A stretch of DNA of 22,285 bases, from positions 34,879 to 57,163 of the forward strand of contig JBNGIQ010007839.1 in assembly GCA_049999765.1 (NCBI GenBank). Reading direction: 5' to 3'. Position 1 is the stretch's first letter. Every line of letters starts with the position of its first letter. Positions 9,060 through 17,604 of this stretch are shown here, piece after piece. The translations under genes were made by a program, and so were the position numbers. Under the pieces are notes generated by a model that saw only the letters and a program-made list of their open reading frames with translations, was not told the origin of the DNA and did no database searches. This DNA is from Phaeoceros laevis (Eukaryota > Anthocerotophyta > Anthocerotopsida > Notothyladales).

Positions 9060-9579
9060 ATGGCTCTCTTGTAAGTGCGCCTTGTGTTTTCTTCTTTTCG
9101 TCTTGCATTTTCCTTCCTTCTGCCTGATTTTCGTGCCAGTCGAAGTCTTGACCGAAGCAGTCTCGAGCTTGTGATCTCGTGCCTCCGAGGGAGCTTGCTG
9201 CTCATGATCATACTCATGAATGCATGGAACCGGTAGCTAGTTTTTTTCTTGGATGTTCTTGCACGAGGTGCTGTCCAATTCGCTGTAGAGAGTCTTAACT
9301 TTCGAAGCTTGCCTTAAGCTGCTGCTAGCTAGGAAGAATCTGTGAATTGATAGCTGTCTTGCAATTGTGGAAGCTGAAGGATGTGTGATGCACTTTCATA
9401 GTTCCAAGAGTGTTTGCAAACGCCTTCAGCTTGAAGGCCTTCTTCTTAGTTGTGCTGAACTGTTTTCTTCTCTGTGTGCCTTCGCCGCGGCCGGCAGTGA
9501 GAACGTCCTTGTCAACTTCAACGGTGACCCCGACTGCAGCAAGTGCAACGACGATGTCAACAAGTGCGACTGCAAGTGA
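9060..9579 (+). CDS. Small Cys/Asp-rich peptide E (30 aa), two exons
   Basis: Exon 1 is only 11 nt, 9060-9070 (MAL and two bases of F4), with donor GTAAGT. Exon 2 is 9498-9579 after acceptor ccggcag. The intron is 427 bp, phase 2. The protein is MALFENVLVNFN followed by GDPDCSKCNDDVNKCDCK. Its N-terminus is the shortest and shares only a NV/VL core with the others. Exon 2 is 82 nt, as in B, C and D. The last 54 nt match gene C exactly. A longer intron-retaining open frame starting at 9367 ends in the same module, but the family comparison supports the spliced form. Metal binding is inferred from the four Cys. Confidence 0.85.
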
Positions 9580-9602
9580 AGGCCTGGAGCCAGCATCACC
9601 AT

Positions 9603-9623
9603 GGAGGCGGGGAGGACGCCTCC
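9603..9623 (+). promoter_or_regulatory. Conserved 3' UTR stem-loop of Cys-peptide gene E
   Basis: GGAGGC begins 23 nt after the TGA and pairs with GCCTCC at 9618-9623 across a 9-nt loop. The preceding catcaccat matches the other copies closely. Confidence 0.62.
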
Positions 9624-9671
9624 GGCTTGAGGCCATGCACTTGTAAAGCGGATGAAAGACAATAACGGGCT

Positions 9672-9708
9672 TGCCAGGGGGGTCGCTCTTCTTGCGACTC
9701 CCCTGGCA
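9672..9708 (+). terminator. Strong 15-bp hairpin downstream of gene E
   Basis: TGCCAGGGGGGTCGC at 9672-9686 pairs with GCGACTCCCCTGGCA at 9694-9708, all Watson-Crick except one G-U, around a 7-nt loop. It probably lies in the 3' UTR or just beyond the transcript end. I label it as a possible 3'-end element, but plants do not normally use hairpin terminators, so its role is uncertain. Related CCTGGC/GCCAGG hairpins lie at 9804-9818 and 10408-10438. Confidence 0.5.
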
Positions 9709-9978
9709 CGCCTTTGCGGCAGATGTCACAATTGCTTGTAACGCATCATTTCAAGTTGTGAATCCACCGGCTACATTATTTGTAATCAGCATGTCTCTGC
9801 TCTCCTGGCATCGCCAGGGAAGTCCCCTCGCAATTTGGTTTGGCATTCGTGACTGCTCTGGATGTAAAACCTGTTTTGGATAACTGTAATGAAACGTGAC
9901 CACCTTTTACGCACACGCGACACTTCCCTAAGACGTGTCTCACAGTTCTCCAAACGTACTACTCCCAAGCTTAGTGCT

Positions 9979-11294
9979 ATGGCGACATCTGCATCTGCCG
10001 TAGTCTCGACGGCAATCTTGATGAGACCTACGACAGGCAGCTGCGAGTCTGTGTCCAGCCTCTCCTCCTCTCACTGCGCCTCCGTCTGTGAGGGGAACGC
10101 TCCGGAACTTGCGGGTCTGAGACCTCGAAGTGTGCGGTGTTGGAGCAGCTGGGATGTCCCTGTCTGCTTGCCAACACAGTCCAGCTCCCGACAGTTGAGA
10201 AGAGGCGAAACGTCTGGAATCCCTGCCGATTTCCGGAATTCCCGCAAATTTATTTGGCAGCGAGAGCATGTGAGGAGATCCTTCTCACCTGCACAACAGA
10301 TCAGGCTGTCGGCCCAGGGACAAGCGGGGGCTGAGGGTCATGGAATTTTCAGACAGGATCTTGATGGAACAGGGAAGGTGCCGCAATCGCTGCCTGCTTG
10401 TCCGCATGGCCAGGTGCGAGACCTAGTCTCCCCCTGGCACTTGGTGAATTAGGTTAAAGCTTGATGTCGGCATCATCCCGCACCATGGTAAAATCTTTTT
10501 ATCGTTTGTGGTTGCTGTCCGCGCAGTTGGTGGCTCGAGCTGGGTCTGTCAGTGGGAAGTCACAGTCTGCAAGTCAGAATTGGGTTTGTTGTTGCTCAGA
10601 AAAGGATCTGAATGACGCTGAAGGTAGTGGATTGTTTGGTAGGGACGGTTGCTGAGGTTTGAAAAGCATGTCGTCGGCTGGACAGAGGCGGTGGTGGTTT
10701 ATTTGGTAGGGACAGTGGGTTAGGTTTTGAAAATCTTGTCGTCGGCTGGATTCGAACGGCATTGAGTGAATGCATCCTGTATCTCTCGGTTGGTGCAGAG
10801 GGAGGGCTAAATCTGGATGAAGGCGAAGGGAAACCTGGAGTGAAGTACGCACTCGTTCTGCTGCAGTTCTATAAGAGTAAGCAGTGATCTTCAATTCCTG
10901 TTTATCACCGGAGGTATTTGGCTGATGTGTTTTTGATGTAGGTGATGTCGGAGCCCTTTCCAAACTGTTCTGACTGCACAGTTGAGATGTCCTTTGTATG
11001 GCCAGATGAGATCTCTCCATTTCTACCTGGAAGCTGCCGGTATGTTCCTACGTGCAGTGTGTATGCCCAGGAAGCATACAAGAAGTACGGAGTGTGGAAG
11101 GGCACAATTTTGACCATTTGGCGCCTTTCTCGGTGCAATCCACTCGGTGAGGGCATACGAAGCTTCAGGTCTCCTCCAGTATTGATTTTAGAAATAGTGT
11201 CTTGATGGCATTTTAACTTCTGTGTGGCTCCTCAGGTGGTACGGGTTTTGATCCTCCTCGGTGGTTTGATGAGGAAAGGCCTCCATCGGTGTAA
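9979..11294 (+). CDS. YidD: Plastid YidD-like (UPF0161) membrane-insertion factor
   Basis: Exons 2-4 are clear: about 10799-10876, 11006-11146 and 11236-11294, with GT-AG borders and matching phases. They encode LLQFYKNEISPFLPGSCRYV, then PTCSVYAQEAYKKYGVWKG, LTIWRLSRCNPLGG and TGFDPPRWF, the full conserved core of the YidD/haemolytic-domain family, including its three conserved Cys. Bacterial YidD aids insertion of inner-membrane proteins; plant members have an N-terminal extension. Here exon 1 most likely starts at ATG 9979, whose Ser/Thr/Ala-rich, acidic-poor beginning (MATSASAVVSTAILMRP) looks like a chloroplast transit peptide. The end of exon 1 is not resolved: usable donors near 10270, 10414 and 10443 are phase 0, needing exon 2 to begin at 10801, and an extra small exon is possible. 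Location in plastid is inferred. Confidence 0.85.
10408..10438 (+). repeat. Inverted repeat in YidD exon 1/intron 1 region
   Basis: GCCAGG...GAGAC and GTCTC...CCTGGC form an interrupted stem around a cta loop. It resembles the hairpins at 9672-9708 and 9804-9818 in its CCAGG/CCTGG arms. It overlaps one candidate donor site of exon 1. Confidence 0.45.
10631..10750. repeat. Tandem duplication within YidD intron 1
   Basis: The block tttggtagggac followed by gaggtttgaaaa... and tgtcgtcggctgga occurs at about 10635-10682 and 10702-10750, a period of about 67 bp with a few substitutions. It lies upstream of exon 2 and appears non-coding. Confidence 0.8.
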
Positions 11295-11463
11295 AATGTG
11301 GCTTGGTTGACTGGAAAGAGGGCTTTCCTCGGAGAACACCACAATTGACACGGCAGCTGGGTCTCCACTGCCAGGACTGTGTTTCTGTCCTTGGTGCTCA
11401 ACACTAAGCCTCTGTGGTTTTTGATGCCCCATTGGAAGCTCTTTGAAGGTGACGATGCCATGA

Positions 11464-12069
11464 TCAGGTTGTAGACATTGGAGGCTGGTTTAGAATGACA
11501 CTAATCTGCATACCACCCATTTGATGCTGCAGGCTTTGGAAGACATGTCTATGTGCAACACCTATCTGCATAACCCACATGTCTCTGTACAAATCTGGAG
11601 TTGTGGACGGCATCTCCCTTAACAGAATGTGGTCATGTATTTGTGAGCTGGTCTGCTCGAGCTTTGTATTACCATGGCAGCCATCTGTCGCATGACAGAA
11701 ATAGCTCCATGGGCCCTCTGATTTCTTCTTTGCAATCCAAACATGTATTAAGCTGCTGAAATTGACAGGTGACCCCCAGAATGGGCAGTCAGTTTGGTAG
11801 AACCATCCTGTGTCAAACCACTGATGTCTCACACCCTTGTCGAGTAGCAGTAACCCCTAATCTCCCCAGCATGCTCATTTTAATGAGCCCCAAGATCTGT
11901 AAGGTTGCAAATCTTGGGGCACCTTAAAATCAGCATGCTGGGGAGTTATGGTATTACTGCGATCCTTGTCAAAGTGCATATATACTGGAAACCTTTTTAC
12001 TAACCTGTCGCACCAACGGCCGGTGTATTTGTCTTCATTTCGGCTGAAGTTCATGTAGTGGTGTTCCAT
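11464..12069 (-). pseudogene. Open frame interrupted by a foldback element
   Basis: On the minus strand one frame is open from ATG 12069 to the element, and the same frame is open from the other side of the element to a stop at 11464. Removing the element plus one target copy (129 bp, a multiple of three) leaves a single uninterrupted frame of about 158 codons. The translation is rich in Trp, His and Cys (for example WFDTGWFYQTDCPFWG), but I do not recognise it. It may be a chance frame, an exon of a decayed gene or part of an older transposon. No splice structure was established. Confidence 0.35.
11844..11963. mobile_element. 120-bp foldback MITE with 9-bp target duplication
   Basis: The element is almost entirely an inverted repeat: arms of about 50 bp share ctccccagcatgct, attttaa and gccccaagat, with a 14-nt loop at 11897-11910. 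The outer ends share gcagtaa/ttactgc. It is flanked by ccttgtcga (11835-11843) and ccttgtcaa (11964-11972), an 8-of-9 direct repeat that reads as a target site duplication. A 9-bp duplication with long terminal inverted repeats suits a non-autonomous Mutator-like element. A hairpin like this could also yield small RNAs if transcribed. Confidence 0.75.
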
Positions 12070-12293
12070 TCTGCTGATCCTACCCTGGGTGTAAAGTTAC
12101 GTCGGTGGAATCAAGGGGCTAGTAGCTAGATCCGTTGCTGGGCCCCCTTCAAGTTATAGCGAAGAGAGGTCAGGAACAGACTAAAGGGGCGAGTCCCCTT
12201 ATGTAATGTGTTTCTTTTACTTATAAAGTGCCAAAGTCGCGATAAAAAAAGAGAGGTCAGGAACAGAGGTCACGTCTGTGCCTAGGCTGGAAA

Positions 12294-12743
12294 TTGACCA
12301 TTCGTGAATTCAGTAACTTACAGGCTTTGAGCAGTCTTTGCACGAATTTGAGGGACGGATTGGCTCTTGGTATCCTGCTATCTCAACCGCTTTATGTTTC
12401 TTTGCATTTTATGTTTCAAGGCTTTAAGCCAGCAGTTCCTTCTCGTTGTAACACTATCTTTCAGGTTGCAGGAAGGAGAACAGAGGACATAGAGGCATAC
12501 TATTCTGAGAATCGTGTACGGCATAGATATCCCTGGCTTGCTTGCGGCTTCATTAGGACACTCTTTGACCGGAGTCGAAACATGGTGGTGTTCTTTTGTC
12601 AGGGAAGTCAGCCGATACGTGTAGGTTTTCGAGATCGAAAATGCAAAAGGCCGCAACTTGCAAGGTCAAAAAGTGGGTTCTCATTGGTCAAAACGAATGA
12701 CATTCTGAGGTTGACTTCAAGCCGGCAGGTGCCATTGACATAA
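12294..12743 (+). other. Unassigned plus-strand open frame (150 codons)
   Basis: The frame is open for 450 bases. Its centre, from 12460 on after a ctttcag that would serve as a splice acceptor, translates to EDIEAYYSENRVRHRYPWLA and on to FFCQGSQPIRV, which looks more protein-like than the flanks. I recognise no domain. It could be a remnant exon or a chance frame. Confidence 0.25.
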
Positions 12744-12921
12744 TCAGGCTTTACATTTGCCATTGACAAAAGCAGGCTTTACATTGCAAGATCAGCACTG
12801 ATCTAGATCTGTGCAAAATAAAATCTTGAAGTCAGATGGAACTAAGGTTTGTTAGCAATGCTACACTCTTTATCATTCAATGGGGTTGTTGACGCGGGGT
12901 TAGGCTAGCAAGATTGTAATG

Positions 12922-14261
12922 CTAGCCACTGATTAGAAGGGCTATGCCGAATGCTGCTGCTGAGGCAATGGCTCCAATAAGGGCTGTTTGAATAGCACTC
13001 CACCACGGCTTTACGCCAGTGAACTTGCCTTTGACGTAGCCAAATATTAGCAAAGCTATTAGAGTGAACAAAACAGACGCCCTCAATGCCCTGTCCACTC
13101 TGGAGATGAGCATGTACGGTAATAAGGGAACTAGACCTCCACATATGTAGGCCAGCGCTATTGTTATAGCGCTTTGCAGAGCCCTTGCGGGATCAGGCCG
13201 TTCTAGTCCTAGTTCGAATCTGCGCACAAGAACAAATATGGTCTGTCTGTCGTGAGCACAAACACAACAGAGCCACATGCATGACTTCCACTTGTTACAA
13301 TAATGGACTCTAAGTGCGACATCACGACTTGAAACTTGAGCACAACATCAAACAAAGGCACAGAAATCAACCTCATCATGAACTCCAGCCAAGCCTCTGG
13401 TCTCTTTCGGAGTGCTTCTACGACTGGTCGGTATTCGTCAGGCAACAGGCCAAACTTGGACAAGATGTCGGCAACCTCGGCAGCTTCTGCGACAGTTTGA
13501 AGGACCAGGCCTCATGAGCATAAACAGGTCTACGAAATCTCTGTGACCTCCGACAGAAACTCGTTAGAGGAATTTGAAGTCATGAATGTACCAGTTTCCG
13601 GCAATGCCACGATTTCTTCCTCTTCTCGCTTACGTTCGCTGTAATAGTGATCTGCGTCACTCTTAGCAGCCAAATACCTGCGCACATCCTTCCAGCAGGT
13701 CAATGAAAGCTACCCAGTTTTTCTCCCTATAGAAAAGAAATCAGCCAGCCATGGCTGTGACTTTTGATTGGCGAAGATAGAAAAGACCTGAAAATCACAA
13801 GGCAAACTGAGGAGACGCCTCCCCGCAGAAACTACACAGCGCACCCGACAAAAGCCCTTCCTATCAAACAAAACCTCATCAAATTCGCCACAATCCTGGC
13901 CGGCCCGAAAGGAACGCCCACACAACACCCCCTCCCTAGCAGAGCCATCCCTGCCAAGCAGCTAAGAAGCGGGCAGATCCAATCCAGAGTAGAGCAAGAA
14001 GGAACAGCGAGGGGGAAGAGGCAGGAAAGCACACCCGCCAAGACCCATGGATATGGCGCCAGCAGCCACCTCCGCAAGGCCCGCAGTGACGACAATTTTG
14101 GCAGGAGTGGCAGCCCCCGACAGACCAGCGGCCAGGGCAAAGGGCACAGTTAGCCCGTCCGCCATGCCGATCACGATGTCACGCACAACATCTCCGGCTG
14201 TAAAATGCCTCTCGACATGCCCCAACAGAGGCCCATTGAGTGCCATCCTCAATTCCTTCAC
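12922..14261 (-). CDS. VIT1: Vacuolar iron transporter, VIT1/CCC1 family (241 aa)
   Basis: Four exons: 14035-14261, 13592-13677, 13372-13486 and 12922-13219, all with GT-AG borders and consistent phases. The product moves ferrous iron (and possibly manganese) into the vacuole in exchange for protons. Near the N-terminus, HFTAGDVVRDIVIGMADGLT and VPFALAAGLSG form the first membrane segment, with D35 in the position of the transport Asp of the family. ISMGLGGYLAAKSDADHYY (M72) follows, then the Glu-rich cytosolic metal-binding segment ERKREEEEIVALPETEAAEV, EFMMRFELGLERPDPARALQ, and three C-terminal membrane segments ending IASAAAFGIALLISG. The length matches plant VIT1 proteins (about 250 aa). 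Start chosen as the first in-frame ATG with the expected short N-terminus. It lies downstream of and in the same direction as NCA1, 635 bp apart. Confidence 0.95.
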
Positions 14262-14896
14262 TTCCCACAGCTGATCGACGTCCTTCCAGCTCCAAATCTA
14301 CTAGCCTCAGCACGCGAAGCCAATGTTTCCAGTGCGCGCACAACTAGTTGTTTGCTGTTTACTGCTTCCACCGCTTGAACACACTCGTCCAATCCGGGAA
14401 CGTTCTGGGGAACCGATGTCCAGTTGGTAAACGCTGTTTAACTATTCACCACTATCGTACAAGCCGCTATAATTACTGCCAAGCCAGCTGTTCCTTCCGG
14501 CCACGAGCCCTCCACGAGTCTCCGAAATATAAAATGCCAAGTCATCGTCCGGCGCGTGACAGACCCGCTCCAAGTTGCTGACGACCGTTGAACTAGCACT
14601 GCGTTCGCATTGACGACATCAGCACACAGTCTAGAATGTACGCATGGCTTGCCAGTGGGCCCTCAGCACCAGTACCGGCCGACAAGCGATGTCGACCGTT
14701 CTCGGATTGAGCACATGCAGCCGCACATAGTGAGAAAGCTCGATCACAAGATAGACTAGATTATATAGGAATATCAAAACATCTCTATAGTATGTACATA
14801 TCACGTTCGTTACGCTCTGACAACGACTTTTTCAAAGGAGGCTCCTGTGCTCCTTCCTCTCACCTATCATCTATCCATCAGCAGCATCCCGCACTG
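14262..14896. other. Spacer between NCA1 and VIT1
   Basis: It should contain the NCA1 3' UTR on its right and the VIT1 promoter and 5' UTR on its left, both read on the minus strand. No other gene is seen. AT-rich patches near 14755-14800 could serve as polyadenylation signals. Confidence 0.55.
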
Positions 14897-16894
14897 TTAC
14901 TGCTGCGTTGGCAGTTGCGCATGAAGAAATTGCAAAACTGAAGTCCACTGTAGAGAGCCCCAACACAAGAGGAGTCAATGGAAATCTTTCTCCTGCTTTT
15001 CTAAGAAGAGGTAATAGGTGAATTATCAGCTCAGAGGTACTGGAAGTGGTAGATCAAGATGCGAAGAAACCCGAAGCGCATGTTTTTGGGCGGCAAACCA
15101 ACGTACCTTTTCTTCCAAAGTAGTATCCTCATTGCTTTCGCTGAAAGTAATGCCGTCCAAGGTCCTTATTCCCTCCTTGAACCCTTCCAAGGCAGCAGCC
15201 TCCTTCCCCATGGCACGGTCGACATCAGCTATCTTTGCCAATGAAACAGCAACATCTAGTACCTGCAAAGGCCATCTCTTAGTCTAGTGCAGGGAAGAAA
15301 GACAGTATCCTGCCACTAAAACCAGAAGTGGCATTTGTGTCTGTATGCAACATTTTGACTGACACTATAACAAGATCAAGCCACACATACAATCAGTCCA
15401 GTACCTCTGTTGATGGCACTTTGAACTCCTTCACAGAGTTCCTGCGTACATCCAGTGCTTGTTGGTAGTAAGCCCGGGCGGCATCAAGTTCCTCTGCGTA
15501 GTACTGTAGGTCTCCTAGCTTGTTGAGGGAAACTGAAAGAGCGTGCACCATCTGCTCGAATTCAACGGCGCTAATGAGCAGTAAGAAGGTTGTTGCAGGA
15601 AGGTCTGCAGCATAGGCTTGCACAGAAGATAAGTCCTACTGAAACAACTGTGGTCAGGAGGAAAAACACAAGCTTGTGAGTTCCAAACCTCAGAATCTTT
15701 GGGAGAAACTTCTTCAAGAAGTTTTACACTTCTTTCGTAGTGCTTGCTTGCATTTTCGATCTCGCCCATAGCTCGACTGCACAAAGCACCCATCCTGTCA
15801 TTGTTTTACAGTGCTCATACTATGCGGCACACAGATCCATCAGGTAACCGGCCTGTAGGAGCCAGCAGCCCCAAAAGTACTACACAGCCGCAAAGTTCCT
15901 TGGCTGACACTGGTGAGCTAACATACCAGCAATCACCAAGCATGCCAAGGACTGCCCCAAGTTGTGAGGAAACTCCGGAGTTGGATTTATCCTTGTAAAA
16001 TTCGTCCGTAGTATCCTGAACACAAAGTGCAAGCCTTGCCTTTGCACTATCCAAATTTTGAGCCTGAAAGGCCTGCAACAGAACAAGCATTCAACACCGC
16101 ACTCTCTCTAGCAGTAAACGCACTTCTTCGAGGTTGATAAGCCAGAAGAGCGTTATTGACAAACAGTCTTGCAGCCGAAAACTTACCCTCATCGCATGCT
16201 GAAGAAGAAATGTACCTCTGGCTAAGGACACGTCCTCATAGACTACTTCGCTCTGTTTGGCGAGATCCTTGATCTCTCCATCACCCGCGGCAGGTCTTTT
16301 GATCCTCCCATGACCCTCAATAAACTGGTCCACTAGCTCTTGAAGATTATCATCGGGCTCAGTATCTTTGATGTCAATACCACAAAGTGGACAGTCCTGA
16401 AACTGGGAAATGCAACCCCTGCAAGCAGTTAGGCCAATCAGTTACCTGCACGGATGGTGTGCGAAATGATTATCGAGGTCACACCAACACAAAACTGAAT
16501 CCACAGAAAGGTTTAAGGTTTTTCAGGGATATGTGAACCTGCAGAAGATGTGCTTGCAGGGCACACAACGAACAGTTTTGAAGAGAAGCGCACGGCAGAT
16601 TACGCAACTCAAAGGCCCAATCTTAAACGACCCGGAGTCATATCCCAGAGGACACTTTGGACCTGGGGCCCGATCCAAATCGCTCCTCATTTTCACATCT
16701 TCCTCGCGGATACGATCTGCTTTTTCTCCACTCTCTTCAGACTGCTGCTTTGGGCTCCTTTGAGCTGGAACCTTTTCGGAATACTTGCCATCCTGATGAC
16801 CGTTCCCGCCATCCTTGTGACTTCTCTCATCCTTCACTGGCCTCTCCGCTCCACTGATACTGAGTCTGGAGAAGGGGCAGGCAGTGGCACTCAT
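14897..16894 (-). CDS. NCA1: NCA1 catalase chaperone, RING plus TPR-like repeats (397 aa)
   Basis: Seven exons: 16539-16894, 16187-16418, 15927-16072, 15689-15794, 15405-15551, 15107-15262 and 14897-14947; all borders are GT-AG and phases join. NCA1 (NO CATALASE ACTIVITY 1) binds catalase and keeps it active, so it matters for peroxide removal under stress. The N-terminus starts MSATACPFSRLS, followed by a charged linker and KCPLGYDSGSFKIGPLSCVI. A RING-type zinc site spans about residues 97-131 (CVIC, CVPCKHIFC, GCISQFQDCPLCG). Helical TPR-like repeats follow (ISRAMG-type helices, HALSVSLNKLGDLQYYAEEL, LDVAVSLAKIADVDRAMGKE), and the last exon gives the conserved tail WTSVLQFLHAQL. The length is close to the Arabidopsis protein (about 408 aa). 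The short 51-nt last exon is easily missed. Confidence 0.94.
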
Positions 16895-17604
16895 CCTGCG
16901 ACAAAAGCAGGGTTCTTCAGTTCGTGCAAATACTTCAGAACTTTCGGAAAATCAACTCCACAATTCCGCAGCGGTCTGGCACCTCCACTTTACTTCCGGC
17001 GTGCTTCCTCACTGCCCGACGGGCGCGCTGGTTGGTGGCACCTCCGGGCCTGACGCTGTTTTCTCGATGATCCTGCTTGCCGCAATGCGATCTGCGATTT
17101 TTCACAGGAGACGCAGGAGTGCAGGTTTCGAAGCTTACTAGCTTAGGGCTTCGTAAGCGCAGCCAAACTTTATCGTTTTCCGGGACACGATAATCGGTCA
17201 CTAAGAAGGGGGATGGAGTCGACTTCATCTCTTCACATTTATCGTGAACGAAGGACTTCATTACACGATTGGAGCAGAACTTCTGCCTAAATCCAAAAGA
17301 ACCGTGCTTCTAGAGAGCTCCATGCAGCTCAGGTTCTAAGAAATTTACGAATTGTAACTTCCGAAGCGAGCCTCCATGATGACAACGATCATGACATCTT
17401 TATTCAAGGACTTGCATGCTTGCAAGTTGCAAGCTGCAGGCATTTTGAGGGCCGGCCACAGGCCTCGAGATTCACACACACACACTCAGAAACCCTCTTA
17501 TTCAGAAATCAATAGTTCTCAAATATGTAGTATTCAGAACAGATTCAACTGCAGCTAAGCAGTCTAAGAAAAACAAATGCTCTGCACTTCACACGAGCTG
17601 GCTA
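16895..17604. other. Spacer between unknown membrane protein gene and NCA1
   Basis: It contains the NCA1 promoter and 5' UTR and the downstream flank of the gene to the right, both on the minus strand. A short (CA)n tract lies near 17473 and an imperfect palindrome tgcatgcttgcaagttgcaa near 17413. No further gene is recognised. Confidence 0.55.

Larger units (their letters stand above)
11295..12921. other. Intergenic with mobile-element and possible gene remnants
   Basis: No known protein family is recognised. It contains the foldback element at 11844-11963, a minus-strand frame on both sides of it, a repeated gagaggtcaggaacag motif near 12165 and 12251, and a plus-strand frame at 12294-12743. 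The right end is the downstream flank of the iron-transporter gene. Confidence 0.55.

Noticed and set aside
8541-9074. 177-codon frame and several overlapping frames before gene E
   Set aside because: Many frames on both strands are open because the stretch is GC-rich and poor in stop codons; it ends just past the start codon of gene E and contains its TATA box, so it reads as promoter.
9367-9579. 70-residue unspliced protein ending in the Cys module
   Set aside because: The upstream part is intron sequence; exon 1 at 9060-9070 with a GTAAGT donor fits the phase and structure of all four paralogues.
1196-9623. Selenocysteine reading of the conserved TGA stops with the 3' UTR hairpin as a SECIS element
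   Set aside because: The hairpins lack the AUGA/GA core and the long helix of SECIS elements, land plants are thought to lack selenoprotein machinery, and sequence after the TGA is not conserved as protein.
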